Source: an uncultured Bryobacteraceae bacterium (GTDB taxonomy: Bacteria; Acidobacteriota; Terriglobia; Bryobacterales; Bryobacteraceae). Taken from it: 64,000 nucleotides of DNA. The stretch lies in NCBI GenBank assembly GCA_938003835.1, contig CALKXJ010000003.1, forward strand, positions 1 through 64,000, written 5' to 3'. This document shows positions 53,945 through 62,665 of the stretch, piece after piece (within the stretch, counting starts at the first letter, position 1; each line of letters opens with the position of its first letter). The translations under genes were made by a program, and so were the position numbers. A model generated the notes under the pieces. That model had not been told where the DNA came from. It saw only the letters and a program-made list of their open reading frames with translations, and ran no database searches.

Positions 53945-55196
53945 GGCGCGCGCTCCTTCCCGCGCACTGGAGGGCTTTGAGGGCCGCCGCGGTGGCGTCC
54001 TGCACGGTGGCGGAAACCTCCTCGGGCCGGCGCACGCAGCCGGCCGCATACAGGCCCTTGAGGCCCGGCGGATTGACGGCGAAACGGAATTCGTCGCGAG
54101 CGAACCCGGCAGGCAAGCCCTCCGTGTTCGGCACAATGCCCGTGGCAAGCACCACCAGCGAGGCGCGCACGGCGGTTCGCCTGCCGTTCATCACATCCTC
54201 GGCGGTGACCACCAGATCGCCCGTCGCCGCGTCCTCTTCGATCTTGGCGGCCTTGCCTTTGATGAGCTCGATGCCGCCGGCGGCCGCCTGCCGGTAGAAG
54301 TCCTCGAGCCGGCCCGGCGTGCGGATGTCGATGTAGAAGATCGTGATCCTGGCCTCCGGATAGAGCGAACGCACGTAGGTGGCCTGCTTGAGCGAGGCCG
54401 CGCAACAGACGGCGGAGCAGTAGGGCAGGTGATTCTCATCGCGCGAACCGGCGCACTGGATGAAGACCACCGACTCGGGCGGCTTGCCGTCGCTCGGCCG
54501 CAGGATCCGGCCGCCGGTGGGGCCGCTGGGGGCCGCCAGCCGCTCCAGAATGACGTTGGTGACGACGTTCTTCAGCCGGCCGTAGCCCAGGTTCTCGATC
54601 CGCGTGGCGTCATAGGGAGACCAGCCGGTGGCGGCGATCACGGCGGAGGCGCGGTACGTGCGCTGCTCTTCTCGCTGATCGAGTTCGATCGCGTTATAGC
54701 GGCAGGCCTCCTGGCACGCCGTGCAGCCGTCCGGGCACGCGGCGCGGTCAATCACGTAATAGGCCGGATAGGCCATCGCATGCGGCAGATAGGCCGCCTT
54801 CGTCCGGGACAGCCCGAGATTGAACTCGTCGCTGCGCTCAGCCGGGCAGACCCTGGCGCATTCGCCGCAAGCGGTGCAGGCCGAGGTGACGTAGCGCGGC
54901 GCCAGCTTCACCCTCACCTCGTAGTCGCCCGGCGCGCCGGAAAGCGATTCCACGCTCGCCAGCGTCAATACCTCGATGCGCGGGTTGTTTTTGATCCGGC
55001 GAAAATTGATCTCCAGTCCGCAGCCCGGTGGGCACAGCTTGGGAAAGTACAGGTTCGTGCGCGCCACGCGCCCGCCGAGCGAAGCTTCTTTTTCGACCAG
55101 CACGACGTGAGCGCCGGCCTCGGCCGCTTCGATGGCCGCGGTCATGCCGGCCATGCCGCCGCCGATCACCAGGATCGGTTTTCCGTTCTCAACCAT
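53937..55196 (-). CDS. qmoA: QmoA, HdrA-like flavoprotein
   Basis: A 419-residue HdrA-like flavoprotein with LVIGGGMAGMTAAIEAAEA at the N-terminus, NLYFPKLCPPGCGLEIN, and the QmoA stretch GWSPYDATRIENLGYG. Cysteines C107, C110, C113, C117 and C154, C158, C161, C165 could bind one or two [4Fe-4S] clusters. It sits between the YkgJ-like gene and qmoB with overlapping ends, so translation is coupled. It passes electrons from QmoC/B to AprBA. Confidence 0.94.
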   Translation of the reverse strand: MVENGKPILVIGGGMAGMTAAIEAAEAGAHVVLVEKEASLGGRVARTNLYFPKLCPPGCGLEINFRRIKNNPRIEVLTLASVESLSGAPGDYEVRVKLAPRYVTSACTACGECARVCPAERSDEFNLGLSRTKAAYLPHAMAYPAYYVIDRAACPDGCTACQEACRYNAIELDQREEQRTYRASAVIAATGWSPYDATRIENLGYGRLKNVVTNVILERLAAPSGPTGGRILRPSDGKPPESVVFIQCAGSRDENHLPYCSAVCCAASLKQATYVRSLYPEARITIFYIDIRTPGRLEDFYRQAAAGGIELIKGKAAKIEEDAATGDLVVTAEDVMNGRRTAVRASLVVLATGIVPNTEGLPAGFARDEFRFAVNPPGLKGLYAAGCVRRPEEVSATVQDATAAALKALQCAGRSARHA

Positions 55197-56013
55197 GAAT
55201 CTTCCCCTGCTTCTCCAGTGCCTGGCGGCGCTCGCGCGCGACGCTGGGGCGGATTTTCAGCGTCCTTTGGCGGAAGAGGCTGAAGCGCAGCCACTGCATG
55301 GCGAAATCGAGCAGCTCGAGGTCGTCGGTTCGCATCGCCTCGACGCGCGCCTCATCGACGTCGAACAGCTCGAGGAACCGCGTCTCGAAGACAAAGCGCC
55401 GGAAGCGGTCCACGTCATAACAGGCCATGTAGTACATGTCGATCTGCTGGGGCGTGAGCTCCTCGCTGCGCTCCCAGAAGTCATCGAGCATCAGGTCGCG
55501 GAAGGAGGCCCCCATCATCTCGTACTCCTCGAGGCCCTCCTGCTCGATCCAGCGGCGCACCGTCTGCGGCTCGCCCTGCCCGTGGCCGAGGCAGAGGTCC
55601 TCCTTCACCAGGAAGTGAAAGCGCCGGTCGCTGGCGGTGGGATTCTTCGGGTCGGCGACGCCGAGCGGATACATGCGGCAGGCCCAGGGCCGGTGGGCGT
55701 AGATCCGGCAGCCCTGCTCGCCGACGAACGGGCAGCGCCGGTCCTCCGCGTTCATCTTCAGCAGCACGACGGGGATCTTCTGCTCCGGGGTGAACGGGCT
55801 GATGGTGTAGCGTTGCAGAAACTCGCTTGAGGAGATCTTGAGCGCCTGCTTCATGCGCACGACGTCATAAGGCGTCAGCACGATCGCGACGTCGCGGCAG
55901 CAGCGGGTAAAGCATTCCAGATCGCGCCCGCAGCGGAAGCGGAAAGTATCGTCAAGCCCCAGGCGGGGCATCTCGCCGACGATCTGTTGCGCCAGAGACG
56001 CATCAGCGGGCAT
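55189..56013 (-). CDS. YkgJ-family cysteine-cluster protein
   Basis: A 274-residue protein with the YkgJ (Fe-S/zinc chelating) pattern: [17 protein letters not shown] near the N-terminus, then [21 protein letters not shown] 120-residue C-terminal part ([20 protein letters not shown]) has no recognised motif. Members of this family may help with metal or cluster maturation. It lies between aprA and qmoA and overlaps qmoA by 8 bases, so it is translated with the APS reductase system. The role is an inference. Confidence 0.75.
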   Translation of the reverse strand: MPADASLAQQIVGEMPRLGLDDTFRFRCGRDLECFTRCCRDVAIVLTPYDVVRMKQALKISSSEFLQRYTISPFTPEQKIPVVLLKMNAEDRRCPFVGEQGCRIYAHRPWACRMYPLGVADPKNPTASDRRFHFLVKEDLCLGHGQGEPQTVRRWIEQEGLEEYEMMGASFRDLMLDDFWERSEELTPQQIDMYYMACYDVDRFRRFVFETRFLELFDVDEARVEAMRTDDLELLDFAMQWLRFSLFRQRTLKIRPSVARERRQALEKQGKIHG

Positions 56014-56296
56014 GGGCGGCCTCCTGGCGCCGGGCATCCAGGATGGAACTGCGCAAGGCGTCGCGCGACCACACCGGTAGTGGCCCCGTTTCTCCGGTCT
56101 GAGGATCCAGCCGCCAGCGGTAGGAGGCGTTGACCTGGTAGTGCTGCAGCATCCAGGCCCAGCCCCGCACGAAGTAAGGACAGTCGTCGTTGAAGCAAAC
56201 CCACTGAAACTCGCCGCTCCAACTGCTGAGCTGCGGATTGGCCCAGCGCACCATCTCGGCTCCGCAGTGGCGGCACCGGACCGGCGTTTCCGTCAT
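56003..56296 (-). CDS. Small zinc-finger protein between aprA and the qmo genes
   Basis: A 97-residue product with a CxxC pair (C8, C11) and CFNDDC (C34, C39), the zinc-ribbon layout of Ogr/Delta-type small zinc fingers. It is rich in Trp and aromatic residues ([25 protein letters not shown]). The gene overlaps the YkgJ-like gene by 11 bases, so it is coupled to it. Similar small zinc-finger genes occur next to aprBA in some sulfate reducers, a point from memory. The function is unknown. Confidence 0.7.
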   Translation of the reverse strand: MTETPVRCRHCGAEMVRWANPQLSSWSGEFQWVCFNDDCPYFVRGWAWMLQHYQVNASYRWRLDPQTGETGPLPVWSRDALRSSILDARRQEAAHAR

Positions 56297-56368
56297 GCTC
56301 GCGCCCTCCACTCTGAGTCTGGGGGAGGCCCTCCGGCGGGAAGGCCTCCCCGGCCAGTCCCTTCCTCC

Positions 56369-58294
56369 TCAGCCGCCGAGCAGCTCATGCTCGCCCGGCT
56401 TGGGGAAAATGCTCTTGATGGGTCTGGTCAGCATCTGCCAGCTATTGGTCTTCGGGTCATAGCGGCAGTTGGCGAAAACCTCCCACTTCTCGTCCATGGC
56501 AGGCTTGTCGGCCCGGAAGTAGTAGCCGGGCCAGCGGGTCTCCTCGCGGAAGAGCATCGTGCGCACGTGGGCCTCGGCCTGCCACATGCGGTGAATGTTC
56601 TCCCAGCAGCGCATCAGCTCATGGAGGTTGGCCGCGGCGAGCTTCTCGGAATCCTCCTTGAGGTAGCCGAGCAGCTCGAGCGCCCGGTTGAGCATCGCCT
56701 CGTTGGTGGTGAACTGTGCGCTGATGCCGCCAGCGTACTCGTCCATGATCTTCTGGAGCCGGAACATGAACTGCCGCCAGCGGATGTAGTTCGGGTTCAC
56801 CTCGGTGTCGGTGGTCTCGTGGGCGTGCTTTTCGTAAAGTTCGAGCGGCCGCAGGATCTCGGCCTTCAGGGCCATCACCTTGGCCTGGTCGATCTCCGGC
56901 ATCGTGTTGTTTTCCACGATGAACTTGATCGCGCTCTTGGCGGCGATGCGGCCCTCGGCGTGTGAGCCAGAGGAGAACTTATGCGAGCTGGCTCCGGAGG
57001 CGTCGCCGGCGCAGAACAGGCCTTTCACCGTCGACATATTCGTATAGCCCCAGAAGTACTCCTCGCGGGTCTCCTCGGTTTGCAGGTCCTCGGGCCCGCT
57101 CACCCAGGCGCCCGAGGCGCCCGAGTGCGAACCGATGAAGTACGGCTCGGCGGCGGCGATCTCCGAGCTCTTCTCTTCCGGCTGGACGTTGGTGGCGGCC
57201 CAGAGCAAGGCCTGCGAGATGGTCATGTCGAGGAAGTCCTCCCAGGCCTCGGACTCGAGCTCGCGCATCTTCTTCTTGTAGGCCTTGTCGTCGCCCTTGT
57301 AGGCCTCGGCGATCTTGGCGATCGCCTCCTCGGTGCGCATGTAGATGGGCCCTTTGCCCTCCTTGATGTCCAACATGCCCAGCCAGTTGCGCAGGTTGGC
57401 CGGAATCGGCTTCACGCGGCCGTAGGGGGCCCACTTCTCGAGCTCGTCGCGGCGCTCCACCATGTAGTCGCCGCCCATGGCGTTCGTCGCCCGGCTCTTG
57501 AACAGCAGGAACCAGGCGCCGACGGGCCCGTAGGCGTCCTTGAAGCGCACCGGGATGAAGCGGACCTCCTGGCAGGTCATCTCGGCGCCGGCCTTGATGG
57601 TGAAGTAGGCCGACGAGCCGGAGTTCCATGGCGGATACCAGGCGCGGCCCATGCCTTCGCCGGAGCTCCGCGGCTTGAAGACGTGCACCGCCCCGCCCAT
57701 GGCCACCAGCGTGGCTTTGGCCCGGAAGATGTAGAAGATGTTGTCGCGGACCGAGAAGCCGACGGCGCCGGCGCAGCGGTCCCCGTCCATCAGCGGGCCG
57801 ACGATGAAGACCCGCTCGTAGATCTCGCCCACGCCGCTTTGAAGCAGGGCGTTCTTGGCCGCCTCGGCGACGACGACCTTGTAGGACTCGCCGTTGATCA
57901 TTAACTGCCAGCGACCCTCATGGACATAGTTGCCTTCCTCGTCCTTCCAGATCGGCAAGCCCCACTTCTCGAACAGGTGCACGGTCGAATCGACGTGGCG
58001 CGCGATGTTGGCCACCAGGTCTTCGCGGGTGATCCCCATCAGGTCGTTGCGGACGTACTCGACATAGTCTTTGACGGTGTTTTTGCCGTCGCGCAGGCCG
58101 ACGTACTGGTTGATGGCCGACAGGCCCATCGCCACCGCGCCGGAGCGGTCGACGGCGGCCTTGTCCACCAGGGTGACCTTCAGGCCGTGCTGCTTGGCCC
58201 AGTAGGCCGCCTCGACGGCCGCGCCGCAGGCCGCCATGCCGCCGCCCAGGATCAGCAGATCGGTTTCGACGATTCGGTCCTCAAAATTCGCCAT
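56369..58294 (-). CDS. aprA: AprA, adenylylsulfate reductase alpha subunit
   Basis: A 641-residue FAD protein of the fumarate reductase-like family: DLLILGGGMAACGAAVEAAY (17-30), then DRSGAVAMGLSAINQYVGLR and RWQLMINGESYKVVVAEAAK, ending in the C-terminal KSIFPKPGEHELLGG. It reduces APS to sulfite and AMP in the cytoplasm with AprB. The gene starts 15 bases after aprB and is followed by the zinc-finger gene. Confidence 0.95.
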   Translation of the reverse strand: MANFEDRIVETDLLILGGGMAACGAAVEAAYWAKQHGLKVTLVDKAAVDRSGAVAMGLSAINQYVGLRDGKNTVKDYVEYVRNDLMGITREDLVANIARHVDSTVHLFEKWGLPIWKDEEGNYVHEGRWQLMINGESYKVVVAEAAKNALLQSGVGEIYERVFIVGPLMDGDRCAGAVGFSVRDNIFYIFRAKATLVAMGGAVHVFKPRSSGEGMGRAWYPPWNSGSSAYFTIKAGAEMTCQEVRFIPVRFKDAYGPVGAWFLLFKSRATNAMGGDYMVERRDELEKWAPYGRVKPIPANLRNWLGMLDIKEGKGPIYMRTEEAIAKIAEAYKGDDKAYKKKMRELESEAWEDFLDMTISQALLWAATNVQPEEKSSEIAAAEPYFIGSHSGASGAWVSGPEDLQTEETREEYFWGYTNMSTVKGLFCAGDASGASSHKFSSGSHAEGRIAAKSAIKFIVENNTMPEIDQAKVMALKAEILRPLELYEKHAHETTDTEVNPNYIRWRQFMFRLQKIMDEYAGGISAQFTTNEAMLNRALELLGYLKEDSEKLAAANLHELMRCWENIHRMWQAEAHVRTMLFREETRWPGYYFRADKPAMDEKWEVFANCRYDPKTNSWQMLTRPIKSIFPKPGEHELLGG

Positions 58295-58309
58295 TGTGGT
58301 ACTCCCTCC

Positions 58310-58750
58310 TTAACGCTTGAGGCTCCAGACCTGCTCGAGACCGAGCGAGCCGGGCTCGGTGAACAGGACGGGGCTGTTGAGGTCGCCAGCGGTGTCGAAT
58401 CCGCCGTGGGGCACAGCGGAACCTTCCGGGGTGGTGCGGATCGGGAACTTGAATCGTTTCAGGGTCCCGTTGCGGAACTTGACCGTCCACATGATCGAGT
58501 CGGTCGAGCGGAGCGGCGTCACCTGCGCGCCCATGGGAACGAAGTCGGCGTAGCCGCGGACCTCGATCGCCTGGGTGGGGCAGATCTTGACGCAGTTGTA
58601 GCATTCCCAACACATGGCCGGGTCCCGGTTGAAGGCTTTCATCTTCTCCTTATCCAGGACCATCAGGTCGTTGGGGCAGATGTACTGGCAAGCAGTCTTG
58701 TCCAGTGCCTTGCACCCATCGCACTTTTCGACGTTGACGTAGCTTGGCAT
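58310..58750 (-). CDS. aprB: AprB, adenylylsulfate reductase beta subunit
   Basis: A 146-residue subunit with two [4Fe-4S] clusters from C10, C13, C21, C25 and C47, C50, C53, C57 (CDGCKALDKTACQYIC; CWECYNCVKICPTQA). The rest (GYADFVPMGAQVTPLRSTDS) is the usual AprB middle, and the C-terminal tail is short. It delivers electrons to AprA. It is the first gene of the long sulfur operon, with a promoter-like sequence about 80 bases upstream. Confidence 0.95.
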   Translation of the reverse strand: MPSYVNVEKCDGCKALDKTACQYICPNDLMVLDKEKMKAFNRDPAMCWECYNCVKICPTQAIEVRGYADFVPMGAQVTPLRSTDSIMWTVKFRNGTLKRFKFPIRTTPEGSAVPHGGFDTAGDLNSPVLFTEPGSLGLEQVWSLKR

Positions 58751-58830
58751 CGGCTCACCTTCCTGGTTGATTCGGTTCCGGGGGCCTGCGGCGCCCCGGT
58801 GGCGTCGCAGGCCTAAACGTACAATTAAGA

Positions 58831-58859
58831 TCTTAAGGTCTGATAGTAGTATTTGTCAA
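58831..58859 (-). promoter_or_regulatory. Putative sigma-70-type promoter for the apr-qmo-dsr operon
   Basis: Read on the minus strand, TTGACA (58854-58859) is followed after a 17-base spacer by TTAAGA (58831-58836), about 80 bases before the aprB start. The -35 is a perfect consensus and the -10 is partial. The 12-base palindrome TTAAGATCTTAA (58825-58836) covers the -10, so it could also be a protein binding site. The region is AT-rich compared with its surroundings. Confidence 0.5.
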
Positions 58860-58973
58860 CAGCCAAACACGCTTTTCTTCCAATCGGCCTGTCGCAGTTT
58901 TCAACGGGAGTAGTTCGGTCCTTTGTTTTCAGCCGATTATCTGGGAAGCTGCGCCTCCGGCGCGGTGGCAGGA

Positions 58974-59002
58974 GGGGGCGCCTCCGGGCCGGAGGCGCCC
59001 CC
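58974..59002 (-). terminator. Perfect hairpin after the TonB receptor gene
   Basis: GGGGGCGCCTCCGG at 58974-58987 is the exact reverse complement of 58989-59002, giving two 14-base arms around one central base, just past the receptor stop at 59008. It is followed by no T-tract on the minus strand, so termination could be weak or need Rho. It separates the receptor gene from the sulfur operon. Confidence 0.6.
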
Positions 59003-59007
59003 GCGGC

Positions 59008-62000
59008 TCAGAAGAACAGCTTCAGGCCAAACTGGATGATTCGCATCGACGTGCGCAGGCTGCGGATTTCGCCCATGCGCGCCGCGTTCGGAACGATCGA
59101 GTCGTTGGTGGTGAAGCCGATGCCGTTCGGCGTGCCGAAGTAGGGCGTGTTAAACGCGTTGACGAACTCGCTGCGGAACTGGAGCTTCACCTGTTCGGTG
59201 ATCGCGAAGTTCTTAAACAGGCCGAAGTCCAGGTTCCTCTGGCCGGGTTCGTCCAGGATGTTGTAGCCGGCGCTGCCGAAGCGGCAAAGATCCGGTCGTG
59301 TCGGAATATTGCAGGTCACGCGCTGAAAGGCCTGCGGGTTGAACCACAACGCCCGCGTGGGGTTTTCCAACCAGGGGTTGCCTACCAGGTCTGGCCGCAC
59401 CGGACCGCCCGTGTTCAGGTCGCCGCCCTGGCCCACCGTAAAGGGAAAGCCGCTGCGAATCGACAGAATCCCGTTGGCCTGCCAGCCGCCGAGGAACTGC
59501 TTGAGCGGCCCTTGGAGGTTCTGGCCGGGCAACTCCCAGACGAAGTGCGTCACCCAGTTGTGCCGCTGGTCAAACCGGTAGCGGCCGCGCGAGCCGCGCC
59601 GATCGAGCGGATCCTGGAAGCTGGCGCCTTCCTGGCCGCCGTTCTCTCCGTCGCCGTGCGACTTGCTGAAGGTGTAGGCGCTGCCGAGCGCCAGGCCCCG
59701 CCCGTAGCGCTTGTCCACCTTGACCTGCAACCCGTGATGGAAGCTTTCGCCGTAGCTATCGATGTAGCGGATGTTGCCAAGCGCCTGGATGCCCAGGTTT
59801 GGCGTGGCCGGGTCATAGACCCGCTGATAGGGCCGCCGCGCCTGGATATTCGTGTTGGGCGAGGGCGGCGCCTGGTTATAGTTGCCGATGCTGTTGCCCA
59901 CGTGCGTGCCCTTACTGCCGACGTAGCCGATGGTGAGCGAGGTGGCAAAGGGCAGCTCGCGCTGGATGTCGAAACTCCACTTCCAGACACTGCCGTCCTT
60001 GTAGTCCTGCGGCAGGTGCAGAAGATTGATCGGCCTCACCACCGCTGCCCCGCCAACCCGTTGCAGAAACGGATCGTCCAGAGTCAGGATCGGCTGGCCT
60101 GGGCGGTACTTGCGCGTGCGGATGGTGTATGGATTGCCGTCGGCGCCGGTCACCGAGATCGTCTTATCGATGTCGGTCACCGACTGGAATAGGAGGCTGC
60201 CGGACTTCGGCGGCATCAGGTTGAAGATGGTCCAAGTGTTGACGTGATTGATGTTGTCAAACCAGCCGGCGCCGGTGCGGATCACCCATTTGTCGGTTGG
60301 CCGGAAGGCAATGCCCACGCGCGGCATGAAGAAGCGCACCCACTGCTTGGCCAGCTTCACCGCGCCGCTTTCGTCCACCCGCGCCGGGAAGATGGTCGGA
60401 ATCAGAGTGCCGTCCGGCGCTTTGTAGCCTTCGCCACGTCCCGGTACGGGGCCCTTGCCCACGAAGTCGAGCGTCCGCCACAGGCCCTTGGAGTCCACCG
60501 GAAAGCCGTTGTAGTCGAAGCGCAGGCCGAGGTTGAGCGTCAGTCTGCGGTTCACCTTCCAGTCCTCCTGCACATAGGCGCCGAAGCGGTTGGCCCGCGG
60601 AAACGTCAGCGGGAGCCCCTCGGCCGACTGCGTGGAGTTCGGCAGGCCAAGCAGGAAGGATGCGAAGGCGAAGCCGGTCTCGTTGCCGCTGAATCCGAAG
60701 AGCCCCTCTTGGAGGTTCGCCGCGCCGCGTTCCATCGACACACGGTAGATCTCGGCGCCGATCTTGAGATTGTGCGCGCCCCGGATCATTGTCAGATGGT
60801 TGCCCGCCTGGATGGTATCCATGTTGTCGTAGCCGTTGCCGGCGGTGAGTTCCTGGAGCGTAAAGCCGAGACCGCTGAAGTTCGGGATGCCGTGCTCGCG
60901 CGGCGTCAGCTTGCGGTTATTGTCCCCGAAGACACGGATCTGGCCGACGCCCAGCGCATCCATGTCGAAATTCGTGTTATCGGTGCGCGGATTCGCCGTC
61001 AGGTCGTCGGAGATGTTGAAGCCGAAGCGAACCTCGTTCAGTGTGTTCGGATTGAAGGTGTGGATCCACTGGCTGGCCAGATTGGTCACCTTCGAGGTCA
61101 CAAAGACCGGCAGATGCGGATTGATGTGGTTGCGCGTCAGGCCGGAGCGATCCCAGGCCAGTCGGGCGAAGACGCGGTCGCGGTCTGAAAAATAGTGGTC
61201 GACCCGCGTGAAGTAGGTGTGGACGTCCACCGGCTGGGGCACCCCTTTGCGCGCGGTGAAGTCGAGCGGATCGGCCTGGCGGAACTCCGCCCGCGGCACA
61301 AACTGGTTTAGCACGTTCAGCGCGCCGGGATGCAGGCGCGATTTCGGCAGGATGTTGTTCGGAAACGGATCGCCGGTGTAGGGATCATAGATTACGATCG
61401 GCGCCCGGAACAGCCGCCCGGTGGCCGGGTTGATCGTGCCCCGCAGCAGCTCGGAGAAGTTCCCCTCGCGAAATTCGTCCAGGGGCCACCACTGCGTCTG
61501 CACCGCCTCGCGACGATCCAGGCGGTACTCCAGGTTGAACGCCCAGAAAGTCTTGTTGCGGCCGTTGTAAATCTTCGGGATCATCACCGGCCCGCTCAGG
61601 ACGAAGCCGAACTGATTGCGCCGGAACGCGTCCTTGCGGGCGCGTTCGCGACCCGCCGGCAGCTCGAAGTTCAGAAAATAGTGCTCGGCGTCGAACTTCT
61701 CGTTGCGCAGGAAGTGGAAGAGCGTGCCGCGAAAGTCGTTGGTGCCGCTCTTCATGGTGATGTTGACGTAGGCGCCGCCGCCAAAGCCGTACTCGGCGCT
61801 GAAGGCGTTGGTCTGAATCTTGAACTCTTCGATCGCTTCGATCGAGGGCACGAAGTTCGTGATGTGGATGCGCGGATCCTTGGCGTCGACGCCGTCCAGG
61901 CTCACCACCTGATGGATTTCGCGCTGGCCGTTGGCGCTGACCGAGAAGCCCTGGCCCGGAATGGGGAAACCGCCAAGGCCGTCGCCGCGCCCCGTGCGCT

Positions 62001-62502
62001 CGCCGAACTGCACGCCCGGAACCAGCACCGCCAGTTGGACAATGTTACGCCCGTTCAGCGGCAGCTCGATGATCCTCTTGTTCTCGATCACCCCGCCGAC
62101 CGTGGCATTCTCCGTTACCAGCGTCACCCCCGAGGCGGAGACCTCGATCGTCTCCGCCACGTCGCCCACTTGCAGGGTGAAGTCACGTCGGACCTGCGCT
62201 GCGGTCTCCAGGCGGACGTTGCGGACCATTTCCGTCTTGAAGCCCTGCATCTCGACGCGGATGTCGTAGTTGCCCACCGGCAGCAGCGGGAAGCTGTAGT
62301 TACCGGTGGCGTTGGTCTCCTCCGTCAGCGTCAGGCCGGTCTGGATGTTCGTGACGGTGACCTTCGCCCCGACGATGACCGCGCCGCTCGGGTCGGTCAC
62401 CAGCCCCTGGATCGACTGGGTAATCGACTGACTCCAGAGCACCGCGGCGCTTACGAGAGAAAGCAGATATCCCACAGCCCAAATGGGCCTACTAGCCGTC
62501 AT
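59008..62502 (-). CDS. TonB-dependent receptor (Oar-like)
   Basis: A 1164-residue outer-membrane receptor. A signal peptide (GYLLSLVSAAVLWSQS) leads to a carboxypeptidase regulatory-like domain (QGLVTDPSGAVIVGAKVTVT), a plug (IELPLNGRNIVQLAVLVPGV, SLDGVDAKDP) and a long barrel ending in the aromatic FGLKLFF. The family takes up large or polymeric substrates in Acidobacteria. ATG 62502 has AGGAG 8 bases upstream. It is intact, unlike the decayed copy at 4890-7714. The substrate is not known. Confidence 0.9.
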   Translation of the reverse strand: MTASRPIWAVGYLLSLVSAAVLWSQSITQSIQGLVTDPSGAVIVGAKVTVTNIQTGLTLTEETNATGNYSFPLLPVGNYDIRVEMQGFKTEMVRNVRLETAAQVRRDFTLQVGDVAETIEVSASGVTLVTENATVGGVIENKRIIELPLNGRNIVQLAVLVPGVQFGERTGRGDGLGGFPIPGQGFSVSANGQREIHQVVSLDGVDAKDPRIHITNFVPSIEAIEEFKIQTNAFSAEYGFGGGAYVNITMKSGTNDFRGTLFHFLRNEKFDAEHYFLNFELPAGRERARKDAFRRNQFGFVLSGPVMIPKIYNGRNKTFWAFNLEYRLDRREAVQTQWWPLDEFREGNFSELLRGTINPATGRLFRAPIVIYDPYTGDPFPNNILPKSRLHPGALNVLNQFVPRAEFRQADPLDFTARKGVPQPVDVHTYFTRVDHYFSDRDRVFARLAWDRSGLTRNHINPHLPVFVTSKVTNLASQWIHTFNPNTLNEVRFGFNISDDLTANPRTDNTNFDMDALGVGQIRVFGDNNRKLTPREHGIPNFSGLGFTLQELTAGNGYDNMDTIQAGNHLTMIRGAHNLKIGAEIYRVSMERGAANLQEGLFGFSGNETGFAFASFLLGLPNSTQSAEGLPLTFPRANRFGAYVQEDWKVNRRLTLNLGLRFDYNGFPVDSKGLWRTLDFVGKGPVPGRGEGYKAPDGTLIPTIFPARVDESGAVKLAKQWVRFFMPRVGIAFRPTDKWVIRTGAGWFDNINHVNTWTIFNLMPPKSGSLLFQSVTDIDKTISVTGADGNPYTIRTRKYRPGQPILTLDDPFLQRVGGAAVVRPINLLHLPQDYKDGSVWKWSFDIQRELPFATSLTIGYVGSKGTHVGNSIGNYNQAPPSPNTNIQARRPYQRVYDPATPNLGIQALGNIRYIDSYGESFHHGLQVKVDKRYGRGLALGSAYTFSKSHGDGENGGQEGASFQDPLDRRGSRGRYRFDQRHNWVTHFVWELPGQNLQGPLKQFLGGWQANGILSIRSGFPFTVGQGGDLNTGGPVRPDLVGNPWLENPTRALWFNPQAFQRVTCNIPTRPDLCRFGSAGYNILDEPGQRNLDFGLFKNFAITEQVKLQFRSEFVNAFNTPYFGTPNGIGFTTNDSIVPNAARMGEIRSLRTSMRIIQFGLKLFF

Positions 62503-62620
62503 TGCTCGGTCTCCTGATTGATTTCTAGCTAAGGAAGCCCTCCACCGCGAGCGGACAACCTGCAGCTGGTCGGCACCCTTCCTTCCGCCCCCCGTATGGC
62601 GGAGCCCCCTCGCTCGCGCA

Positions 62621-62649
62621 ATTATATCCCAGTCCCGCTCGGGCGTCCA
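62621..62649 (-). promoter_or_regulatory. Putative promoter for the TonB receptor gene
   Basis: On the minus strand TGGACG (62644-62649) lies 17 bases upstream of a perfect TATAAT (62621-62626), about 120 bases before the receptor ATG. The leader in between is GC-rich. The gap between this receptor and the aminotransferase is 163 bases, enough for a separate promoter. Confidence 0.5.
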
Positions 62650-62665
62650 GCCCCCGGCGCGGTCT

